Under the pieces are notes generated by a model that ran no database searches, was not told the origin of the DNA, and saw only the letters and a program-made list of their open reading frames with translations. Source: Coriaria nepalensis (taxonomy: Eukaryota; Streptophyta; Magnoliopsida; Cucurbitales; Coriariaceae). From it: a stretch of DNA of 64,000 nucleotides. A program made the translations under genes and the position numbers. Shown in pieces: positions 14,001 to 23,392 of the stretch. The stretch covers positions 7,324,501-7,388,500 of the forward strand of contig CP114490.1 of assembly GCA_027186245.1 (NCBI GenBank), in the 5' to 3' direction. Position 1 is the stretch's first letter; every line of letters begins with the position of its first letter.

Positions 14001-14421
14001 GTCAGCTAAAGCGGAATATTGGTCTATGGCTATGACTACATGTGAACTGAAGTGATTAAAGGAATTGCTCTTAGCACTTGGTGTGACACATTCTGATCCA
14101 ATCAAATTGTATTGTGACAACCAGGCAGCCTTGCATATTGCTGCGAATCCGGTATTTCATGAGCGAACAAAGCATATTGAAATAGACTATCACTTTGTTC
14201 GTACTGAAGTGCAGCTTGGTGCCATTCGGCCTATGTTTGTTTCATCTGGTTCAGAACTTGCTGATATCTTTACGAAAGCATTAGGTCGCAAACACTTTGA
14301 GTCTCTTCTTGGCAAGTTGGGCATTTGTAAACACTTTGAGTCTCTTCTTGGCAAGTTGGGCATTTGTAATTTGCATGCTCCAAGGGATATTAGAATATTT
14401 GCTGTAAATAAATCAGCATAG
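11100..14421 (+). pseudogene. pol region of the younger copia element, broken
   Basis: Protease is marked by WLIDTGASDHVT near 11166; the integrase core by IVDDHS and WSDNGTEF (11800-11955); RT by MDVRNAFLHGDLEEEVYM (13138) and the catalytic YVDDLIV (about 13397); and RNase H by HSSAKAEYWSMA (about 13996) and [14 protein letters not shown] (14110). Frame breaks and stops occur at least near 11565, 11747, 12104, 12596, 12853, 13031, 13684 and 14053. A run of 19 G at 11478-11496 lies in the integrase zinc-binding region. The end carries a 39-bp tandem duplication at 14292-14369 that repeats [13 protein letters not shown] in frame. The element could only be mobilised in trans. Confidence 0.9.
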
Positions 14422-14621
14422 CCTATTTAGGAAGTAGATAATTACGTTTGTTTTGTAATTTAGAAAGTTAATTAGGTGGTGATTTGTTTTACTTATATAG
14501 GATATTCTTTGCTTAATTGTCTACTATAATTAGTTCTTGATTCTTAGGCTTGTACAGTATATAAGCGTGTATTTTGGTGAATAAAGGGACAAGGTTTTCA
14601 TTCCAAAAATAATTCTTGACA
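14386..14621 (+). repeat. 3' LTR of the younger copia element
   Basis: Same length as the 5' LTR and about 95 percent identical by eye. It starts GATATTAG where TGTATTAG is expected, so its terminal TG is lost, and it ends CTTGACA. A short purine tract (AAGGG) lies just before it. Its two-base start change and the scattered differences indicate a moderately old insertion. Confidence 0.9.
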
Positions 14622-17337
14622 TTTTGATTCGGCTGATGATCTGGAAATAGTGGCATGCTTCCATGATATGAGGGTATCGCCATACATAATATATAAATTG
14701 GTATGTGATTTCCAACTGATTTGGCATACCCAGTCGGAATAAGTGAAGACAGTGAGGGTGGAGTCTGGTTTGGATGATAAAAGCATCCCTAAGCCAGGTG
14801 AATTTTTCAGATATTTGAAAACTCTAGGAGCAATGTCCAAATGAGATTGTTTTGGCATGTGCATATGCTGACTTAGCTTGTTGACTGTATATGTGATATC
14901 TTCCCTTGTCATAGTCAAATAGATTAACCAACCAACAAGTCTCTGGTAAGGCTTTGATCTGTAAGAAGCTTATCATCTGCATTATGACTTGTACACTCAT
15001 CATATACAAATGATGTGATTTTGAGATTCTGTTCTAAAGGTGTAATTGATAGTTTGCATGCACTCATTCCAGCATTAATAATCAATTCTAAGGTGTATTT
15101 TCTTTTGTTTAAGCATATTCCAAGTTTGGATTTTACTACTTCAATTCTAAAAAAATATTTCAGGTGACCAAGGCTTTTATTTGAAACCTATCATTTAAGA
15201 ATTGCTTGACTTCATCTATCTTGACTTGCCTACTTCCAGTGAGGACTATATCACCTACATAGACATCAAAATTGTAAAGTGTCCATTTTCAAGAAAGGTG
15301 AATAAAGAGTAATCTGATTTGGACAGTTGAAACCTTGCATCTAACATGGCAGTACTGAACTTCTCATTCCACTGACAATAAGCCTACTTGAGGCCATAAA
15401 GTGATCTCTTTAATCTACACAATTTGTTTTTCCCTTCATAGAAAGGCCTGAGAAATCTTCATGAATACTTCTTGAAGAGAAATGCATTGTAGACATCCAT
15501 CTAGAATAATGGCCCACTACGGCTATGTCTAGAATTGCAGATCTCCTTAGAGAAATGCAAATCTCCTTTAAGATGTTATGGATAGAATTGATCGGATTCC
15601 AAATCTCCTTTAATCTACACACTGAGAAAAAGTTTTAGTGTAATCAACACCTTCTTGCTGATTGTATCCCTTTGCCACTAATCTATCTTTGTATCTTTCA
15701 ACTGTTTCATTTACCTTCAATTTCACTTTGTACACTCGTTTGCTTCCAATTGCTGCTTTATTGTTAGGTAAATCAACTATATCCTATATTTTATTTTTAT
15801 CTAATGCAATTAATTCCAAATCCATGGCTTCTCTCCACTTATCATCTAAACATTATTCAGATATATGGTTGGTTCTTTTATAGCAGAAATGTTTGCAATG
15901 AAAGAGTAATGAATTGGTGAGATATGAGAGTAAGAAAGATGATCTAAATTAGGGTACCTAGGTTGGATTGAACTTGAAGAACTAGGATGAATAGAATAGA
16001 TAGCAACTAAACACAAGTACTCATCTCTCCAAGTTGGAGGTGTATTGTTCTGCCATATCTGGTTATCATTCTAGTTGTTTCATTTGCTACAGTCATAATA
16101 GGAGCAGTGGATTAAATAGTTTCACAAATTGGTACCATTAGTTTCTATTTGTCTATTTATGATGTTCAATGTCAAATTAGTATTCACTGGATTACTAGTG
16201 TGAAATCGTGGCAAAGAGTCACAATCATTATAATAAGTAACCAATTGATCAATAATAGTAGGAAATACAGAGTGATTAAAAATTTCAGATGATGATGAAT
16301 GAGTGACAGAGAAAGGAAATTGACCCTTTAGAAAAACCACATCTATATTAACATAGAAGTTATTTGTATCCAAATTCATCAATCTGTATCGTTTCCAAGT
16401 TTGAAAATATCCTAGGAAAACACTAGGTATTGCAACCAAATAGTCTTAGATGATCTAAGGTAGGTGTTTTTCTAGAAGTGGCTCAAAAGATGTCTTATTT
16501 TCTAGTATCTAGGAAGGTGTTCTATTTATGAGATAAAATACAATAAGTATGCAATCTCCCCAAAAAATATCAAGTAAATGAGCTTGGACTTTAAGTGCTC
16601 TAGCTACATTGAGAAGATTTCTATATTTTCTCTCTAACAATTCCATTTTATTGAGGAGTGTGAGGGAAAAATAATTCATGTATTACACCTAGAGAAGATA
16701 ATAATTTATTGAAATTTAAACTAAAGAATTCTAGTCCATTATCTGATCTTACAGTTTTGATTGATGCAACAAACTGAATTTGAACCATTTTAATGTAATC
16801 TGAAAAAAATAGTGAAATCATAACTCTTTTGTTGCATCAAAATTGTCCAGGTTCCTCTACTATAGTCATCTACTATTGTGAGGAAGTATCTAGAACCATT
16901 ATATGTTGGTGTGTTAAATAGTCCCTATATATATGTATGTAGTAATTCAAATCATTTGTCTGTCTTGGAGATGCTAATGGGGAACATTTTATGTGTTTGT
17001 TTTGCTAAGGGACAAATTGTGCAATCAAGATGGCTAGATGAATAAGGGATTATTGAAATGTGTTTGATATTGGAATAGAAAATATGACCTAGTCTTTTGT
17101 GTCATAATTCCATATCAAAAGTTACAGATTGTGAATGCAAGAGCGAGCTTTTATTTAATTTTGTATCATTACAATGATTATCAATTTGACATGAACTATC
17201 AGTAGATTTTGAAGTCATAAAATTCAAAACAATATTGGAAGATAAATATGTACTACTATTTGACATATTTGCAGATGAATCAGAAAGGTGATTTGAAATA
17301 AGAGAGTATAACCCTTGAGTTTGCTTACCATTCTAGT
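14622..17337 (-). pseudogene. pol fragments of the older copia element: RNase H, RT, integrase
   Basis: Read on the minus strand. 14598-14918 gives the RT end and RNase H start (GDTLISWKHATISRSSAES and KLSQHMHMPKQSHL). About 15060-15300 gives the RT palm, where the expected YVDD has become YVGD. About 16122-16439 gives the integrase C-terminal part with FLGYFQTWKRYRLMN. 16440-17340 gives decayed integrase core. Stops and shifts are frequent. The right part of the RNase H reading joins the piece at 9416-9751 across the younger element. Confidence 0.82.
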
Positions 17338-18546
17338 CAAAAGATCATTAAAAAAATGCAAACATTAGGAAAAAAATGCAAAACATATAACTTTTTATCT
17401 CTAGTTAGTTGGGATATAGAAAGCAAATTCTTCAATGTTATGGTATTAGAAATTATAATTGTGCCAATGTGTGTGGCATTGATTTTGGATCCATTAGGCA
17501 GTATAATAGATGATAAAGAGAGAGATTCACAAAGTTTTGAATTAATCATATTATCAAGAAAATATGTCTTGTGATTATTTGGTCTTATGTCTATGATCCA
17601 GCATGTATCTTTAGAATTAGTATTAAACAAACTAACATTTGTACTTGCTAGATTTGCCATATTGTGATTGATTGGAATATTTTCCTTCCTCATCATTTAG
17701 ATGATTTGTTGATACTGATTTGGACTGAAAAAAATTGGCATCTGTGAAGGATTTTGAGCAAAGAGTGTTGTTCTGATTTCTTGAACATCAGAGACTTGAT
17801 TCTGTTCTTCAACATTTGTCTGTGCACAGTGAACTGAATTGGCTTTGTATGGCTTTGTATGTTCTTCAGCATGTATGACCCTTTTTGTGGCAATATGCAA
17901 ACTCCAATTGTGGTCTGTTATTCCAAGAACCTGTGTTGGGTTTATTGTTGGAATAAAAGGCAGCAGAGGTCGGTTCTTGCAAAGAAAGGGATCCTAGGCC
18001 CTTTTGTGTTTCATCATGAACCAACATGGAGTATGCATCATTCACTGTAGGCAGAGGATTCATTAATAAAATCTGACTCCTTGGTTGCAGGACAATATCC
18101 ATCATTAAGCCTAACTAGAAATTGCAAAAGCTTCTGACTACTTGTTCAAAACTTGCTCTAGAAGATTCACAATTTGCAGGTTAGTGGAGGAACAAAAGAA
18201 TCGTATTCATCCCATAAGCTTTTCAACTTAGTATGGTACATTGATACTGAATTGGCTCCTTGTGATATAATGATATTATCTGTCTATGTAAACAATAAAT
18301 TCATGAGCCATTAATCTTGTTGAATCTCTCTTTGAGATCTTTTCATACAAGTCTAGCACTGGTTGAATATACTACTCTCCCAAGAAGTTCCTTTGAGACT
18401 GAATTCATGATCCAACTCAGTACAATAGCATTATAGTGATCCCATTGTTGTTGCAAGAAAATCCCAATGTCTGGACGAACACATGATCTATCGATGAATC
18501 CCATTTTGTTCTTGGCTGATAGAGCAATGAGCCGAACACATGACAT
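17337..18546 (-). pseudogene. gag and protease fragments of the older copia element
   Basis: On the minus strand, 18343-18546 resembles a copia gag N-terminus (SAKNKMGFIDRS, WIMNSVSKEL). 17866-18105 carries the later gag with a half zinc knuckle (EFAYCHKKGH). 17337-17696 carries a protease region in which the expected WIIDTGA appears as WIIDIRP, so the catalytic Asp-Thr-Gly is lost. Frames are interrupted throughout. Confidence 0.75.
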
Positions 18547-18728
18547 GATTCATGATTTAGAAAATTAGGTTGAATTGATTCTACAGACAAATTTGTACAG
18601 TGATTTCGAACCGATTTGTGAAAGAATTGAGGAAAAACAAGTTGAAATGATGAAGATTGGATTTTCTAGGTAGGTGTTTGTTTTGCAAGAAAAGGATAGA
18701 AATAAGAAAGAAAATTTTACTCCATTCA

Positions 18729-18739
18729 CTCTGATACCA
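18729..18739 (-). promoter_or_regulatory. Primer-binding site of the older copia element
   Basis: On the plus strand this reads CTCTGATACCA, the reverse complement of the copia initiator Met-tRNA primer site. It lies immediately inside the right LTR and fixes the orientation as minus. Confidence 0.9.
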
Positions 18740-18922
18740 TGTCAATTAGTAAGAGAGAGAAATGAAAAGTAAAACTTTTTATTCATGATTACATTATTAA
18801 ATAATCTGAGCTAAATTTAACTCAACTAGAGTAAGCTAACTAACTGAATCTAACTGTACAATAGTCAGTAAGTAATAACAACTGAAAACTAATTAACCGA
18901 TTATCTAACTGTATATTTAACA
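18740..18922 (-). repeat. 5' LTR of the older copia element
   Basis: On the plus strand it starts TGTCAATTAG and ends TTTAACA. It aligns with 9222-9415 with many substitutions and small indels, clearly more than between the LTRs of the nested element, in line with being the older insertion. CAAAT follows at 18923-18927 as the target duplication. Confidence 0.88.
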
Positions 18923-19149
18923 CAAATCTTACACCACTCTCTTAATAACTATTGATAATAGAGTCATATTTTTCATGGTATACAATCAAATACCTTGTCT
19001 CTCTCCTCTACAAGCTTGTCCTTGTGAGATAACCTCACTCTACAACTCTTCAACATTAAATCTATCAAGCCTAGGCTTTTAACCAGGTCGAATAGTTCAA
19101 GATAATCTATACTATTATCTAATGAGATTTTCATGTTATAGGCTCTAGA

Positions 19150-20110
19150 AGAAGTGGCAGGGGATCAATGGGAGTGAAGCTGGATGCTGAAAAAGCATAT
19201 GATCAGCTTGAATGGAAATTTCAATTTTCCATATTCAAGTGTTTGGGATTCTCTGATCATGCAATTACTCTAGTCCAGCAATGTGTTGGAAACGGTAAAC
19301 TTCTCTATTCTACTAAATGGATCTCCAGTTGGAAACATTAAACCCACCAGAGGTATTCGGCAAGGTGACCCATTATCACTATTTGTATTTATGTTGGGGG
19401 CCGAAACTCTATCACCAAGTAATTCGAGGATCCTACAACTCTATCCTAATCTGAAAATTAAAGATCTTTTTATTAATGATAGTCATATTTTGAATATCAA
19501 TCTTACACTGTCTTTTTGATCGAAGATGGATTAAAGCTAATTTTGATACAGCTAGAGGCAATGATTCATTTTATGCTGCTGCTGTATTAACAAATAGTTA
19601 TGAGTTTATCATAGGAGCCAAAGTTATGAGATCCTCCTATGTTGTTGTAGTATTGGAAGGGAAAGCTCTAGGAGCTTGGTTAGCAGTTCAATATGCAAAA
19701 GAATTAATTAAAGCCTGATAGAATCTTTACTAGAAGGGGATTCTTCAATAATAATTGAAGCAATTAACAATCAACATGATATGGGATGTTGGGAAGTAGC
19801 AAGATTATTGAAACAAATTCACGTGGGGGACTTGGAAAATGTTTGGATTGGAGAGCAAATCATGTCATACGTGAAGCCAATCATACGTGAAGCCAATGAA
19901 CCTGCTCATATAATAGATACATGGGCTGCAAATTCACATTGGATAGGCATTGTTCCTATCGTCAAATTGCAAAACTTACTGCCGAATACATCACATGGGC
20001 TACATGTTATGATAATGATAGAAATATTAGTAAACATGCTGCATTATGTTGATCTCAAAGTCGTATCAGTACTTTATAATATGAAGTTAAAAGAGAAGGA
20101 AAAAAACTAT
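19150..20110 (+). pseudogene. LINE-type non-LTR retrotransposon relic (RT plus RNase H)
   Basis: Around 19160-19215 the frame reads MGVKLDAEKAYDQLEW, a plant LINE reverse transcriptase motif. After a frame change, 19283-19400 reads [11 protein letters not shown] and [12 protein letters not shown], also RT. The catalytic FADD box and the rest of the thumb are absent: the reading jumps at about 19430-19525 to a plant LINE-style RNase H domain (WIKANFDTA, LEGDSSIIIEAIN, REANEPAHI and WAANSHW, to about 19950). At least two frameshifts and stops are present. It is a decayed, internally deleted copy next to the copia nest. An alternative is an RNase H-like domain from another retroelement, but the order RT then RNase H fits LINEs. 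Confidence 0.75.
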
Positions 20111-20804
20111 CATAATTCATAACCTAAATAAATACATTGATAAACTGAATAGTAAAGTAATTACAAGCAATTGTGTGAGTCTCTATACATACACATAACT
20201 CATATATATATATATATATATATATACATGCATGGCCTGTTTTGTAGGCAAAGCAGATAATGCCGGAAATCTTCCTGAATGCTGACCAGAGGGGACATGC
20301 CCCCAATTCTCTTAATGTATGGCTTGTCCCATTCCCCATCTGGAAGCATCTCAATTCATTAATCTATGCTCTGTGATTTTGCTGCCTCCAAGTGTCTGTC
20401 TGGGAGTTGATGTCATGCGCAATTATACATACACCAGATCTCAAGTTCTATATTTTTCTTCAATTTGTCATATATATATATATATATAGCCCAGAGTTTT
20501 AATTTTTTTTAATTTTTTTTTCTAAGATTTTATCCCAAAACTTGTGCTATTATTATTTTCTTTTTCCTTCTCATCTTCTACTTCCATCACTACTCTTCCC
20601 ATCCCATTCGTGATAAGAGGCTTGAAAATCAATTGATTAGTTTCTTAGTTCTGAATTTCTACCACCTTTTGGTGATAGTTTTTTCCTAGTTTGTAAAATT
20701 TGAATTTCTACTTTTTAGAGAGGAAAAAAAGAGGATGCCAATCAACTAGATATGGAAAAACTTTGAACATTACAAATCTAATGTTAATTTGTGCAAAACC
20801 AAAT
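20111..20804. other. Intergenic region downstream of the 133-aa protein gene
   Basis: It contains TA microsatellites at about 20203-20225 and 20470-20486 and T-rich tracts. The most GC-balanced part (20225-20420) has no frame I recognise. It probably holds the 3' untranslated region of the gene at 20805-21510. Confidence 0.5.
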
Positions 20805-21510
20805 TCACTTGTTACGTTGAAGCCAATCAAGAATTCCTTTCTCCGATTCCGAAAGCTGTTGGTCATTCTTTCCTTTCAAACCTCCCTCCACAAATTCAAA
20901 GTAATCTTTATAATTCCTCTTATAATAACTCTCCAATCTCTACACACAAAATAAATAAATAAATAAATAAATAAACACATTAAAATATTTGCACAAAAAT
21001 ATCTCTGTGTCTCAACAATTTCAACACCTTAAATAGTGAAAGAATTGGATACTTGTAACGAATCTAATCATGTAAGGAATCAACCGAAGTATCTTTAATG
21101 CTTGAAGAAAAATAACTAAATATGTACCTCCTTATCATTTTTGACCTTGTTTTCCTTCGATTTCTTCAGGTACTCTGATCAACATTCATAAAAACAAAAG
21201 AAATGAGACGGAAAATCTCAACATATACAATATAGGAACATAAATTGTATATACATATATATATATATATATATGACTATGTATGTTAACTGTTAAGAAG
21301 GTCAGTCTTGGAGTCATTGGCTTGGGAAGCAACCACCATAGCAGATACTAAGAGTCCTCTTCTTCCGCTATAGTTCGAGGTGGCGGCAGGTGTGGCCGGT
21401 TGGGTTTTCCCGGGTCTTCTCTGATTAAGAGGAGGGACAACATTGGAGGAAGCATACTTGTTCACTGTAACAGTGAGCGCCATCAATATGCTTTGCCCTA
21501 TTGAACTCAT
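20805..21510 (-). CDS. Plastid-type 133-aa protein, PsaN-like annotation family
   Basis: Three exons on the minus strand: 21291-21510, 21128-21174 and 20805-20939, all with GT-AG introns and matching phases, giving 133 residues. The N-terminus MSSIGQSILMALTVTVNKYA is followed by a basic, Ser/Pro-rich stretch and NYSGRRGLLVSAMVVASQ, which looks like a plastid transit or thylakoid-targeting segment with a twin Arg before a hydrophobic run. The mature part is charged and helical: YLKKSKENKVKNDKE, then SYYKRNYKDYFEFVEG, then SESEKGILDWLQRNK at the C-terminus. From memory this matches a conserved plant family often labelled photosystem I subunit N-like; its role is not established to my knowledge. 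The two later exons are short and easily missed. The exon chain is well supported because the frame stays open with conserved blocks across both introns. Confidence 0.8.
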
Positions 21511-22025
21511 CCGTTTCCGACCAGTACTAGGCTATCGAACCCACCCTTTCTTTTTTTTTTTTAGGTGCTGATGATAAGGTTTTTTTTTTCTTTTTCCCCT
21601 CACTGGTCCATATTAACCCAAAAAATTGTACACCGCTTGATTTTCTTCAATGTATATATAATAAGAAAAAAAAATTATGAAACCTTATCTTAATTTGAGA
21701 AATTTAGATACAAAACAGTTTATACTCATTTTCGTCCTCTTCTGGTTAAAATTACCATTGTTATAATCATTATTATTATTATTATTTTTAGAAAAATTAT
21801 TATGAAGATGATTTGATTATTTCTATTGAACATTTCTATTTTCCGTTTTAATCAACATTTGAAATTTTTCGACAGAACTTTTCATTTCATTGCATTCTTT
21901 AGAATTAAGCTTCTAAAGAAATTCGGTAATATGCAGTATCAAGTTGGGTTTCGTACCAACACAACACAATACATGTCTCTGCTAAACATCAGTCAATATT
22001 ATCTGCAATTTGGACCCAAAAAAGG

Positions 22026-23392
22026 CTATTCGAGCAAGCGTCTGTGCTTACACCAAGCAATGGTAACCACATACAAGAAGAGACTCCCCGCAGTCCCACC
22101 ACCAACTGTCCAAAGAAATTGTGGCATACCGGCTTTTTCTTCATTGAAGAGTTCGATATGGATATTCATTCCGAAAATCCCAGCCACAACTACAAAGGCA
22201 CTGACAACGAGCGTTGCTGTTGTTAACATGACTCCCATTTGGAGAAGAAGATGATTCTGCTTGTCATCCAACATTATGTTGATGTAATCTTCCGTATCGT
22301 CCACATATTCCCGCAGCTATTTATTTTTCATCAAGAATAAATGAAAGATAAAAAAACAAAATTAAGGCTTACTGCAATAACAATTCAGACCAGTTCTTGT
22401 TAAAAATGCAGTTTCGACCCACAAAACTATTGGTGCCTCAAACAATGATCCAAAGAAATTTTAATTTACCTCACAATCTAAGCGAAAAAAATGTGGCTTG
22501 AACAAGCTCCAGTTTACCCAAAATGACAAACCATCAATTGTTATTTACACTACTGCTTCATTGAACAACACCAGGCAAAAATCAGCTAAAATGTTTACTT
22601 AACAATCTGTTCTGGCTATAAGGATCCCCAACCAGATAGCAAGAAATCAACTAAGGTCACATTCTGAGCACCCAAAACACATTTTCACCAATAAGTACAC
22701 CGGATGACTTCTATAAAAAGTAAAACTTTTTACTTTTGTCTCCCACTCTTTAAATCCACTTTAAATTTTCACTTCACCTTAAATGCTATTCAAATAAGTT
22801 CTTTGGTTATTCAAATGTACCCTAACTACATTCAAATATAACTGAGTGTTTTAAAGCCAAGTTGCATACCGTGGTTAGTTTGCTGAGCGTTCCATCGATT
22901 TGTACAAAGTATGCCTCAAGCAACATTTCAAGCTCTTCTTCTACATCAAGATTCTTGCTTATGGCACTGTGAGAAACACTTGTGTGGATCCCATGGCTGT
23001 CCTTTCTGATCATATTGGGTGCACCAAGCAATTGATCTTGTTCGCAGTCGTAACTCGTGGAAACCCCTCCACCTTCCAATGAGAATTCAATAACCATTCT
23101 GATGCATTACATGAGAAATTGTTCGGAGTTAATGATTATAAAAGGAAAAAAAAAATAAAATTACAGTCAGTGTATAATAATACATAAATGAAGTAGATCC
23201 CTTGTTTTGGTTCTTTTAAGTTCTTGCCTATCCACATCTGGTTGAAGAACTCCAGAATCCATCTCCTCACTTTCATTAATTGAGGAAGCACAGGAGTTTT
23301 CAAGGTGGTGTTGAATAAGCTTATCTGTCAAATACATCTCAGCCAAATATATCTTCATCATCATCTAACAAATGTTCCAATTCATCTCTTAC
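22026..23392 (-). pseudogene. Truncated MRS2/MGT-type magnesium transporter gene
   Basis: Three exons of a CorA/MRS2 Mg2+ channel are recognisable on the minus strand: about 23184-23392 (VRDELEHLLDDDED, then MYLTDKLIQHHLE), 22870-23098 (VEELEMLLEAYFVQIDGTL) and 22026-22316 (REYVDDTEDYINIMLDDKQN, first membrane helix ending in the GMN signature, second helix, tail CKHRRLLE). The GMN motif that forms the selectivity filter is intact. Two defects are clear. Four extra bases near 23345, where DDDEDMAEMYL is expected, shift the frame and give an early stop. The N-terminal half of the protein, normally several exons, is absent upstream to at least 25000. Sequence at 23640-23880 looks like a leader with its own splice donors rather than MRS2 coding sequence. 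I infer a partial duplicate, not a working transporter. Confidence 0.85.

Larger units (their letters stand above)
9752..14621 (+). mobile_element. Younger Ty1/copia LTR retrotransposon nested in the older one
   Basis: The 236-bp LTRs at 9752-9987 and 14386-14621 have equal length and differ at roughly a dozen positions by eye, about 95 percent identity. A primer-binding site for initiator Met-tRNA follows the 5' LTR. gag and pol lie between in copia order: gag with a CCHC knuckle, protease, integrase, RT, RNase H. Several stops and frameshifts are present, so this copy cannot move on its own. The insertion site in the older element reads TATTC at 9747-9751 on the left and TTTT plus GATTC after the right LTR, so the target duplication is imperfect with four extra bases. 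Confidence 0.93.
9222..18922 (-). mobile_element. Older Ty1/copia LTR retrotransposon, minus strand, split by a second element
   Basis: The element is bounded by related LTRs at 9222-9415 and 18740-18922 and by a perfect 5-bp target duplication CAAAT (9217-9221 and 18923-18927). Read on the minus strand, the 5' LTR is the right one and is followed by a primer-binding site; the polypurine tract lies just inside the left LTR at about 9416-9430 (seen as TCCCCTC on the plus strand). Decayed gag, protease, integrase, RT and RNase H pieces follow in copia order from 18560 down to 9416. The element is interrupted inside its RNase H region by the plus-strand copia at 9752-14621. Many stops and frameshifts show it is long dead. 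Confidence 0.9.

Noticed and set aside
20124..20354. 76-aa minus-strand frame downstream of the 133-aa protein gene
   Set aside because: It ends in a TA repeat giving alternating Ile-Tyr, and the 133-aa gene already ends at 20805; probably untranslated sequence.
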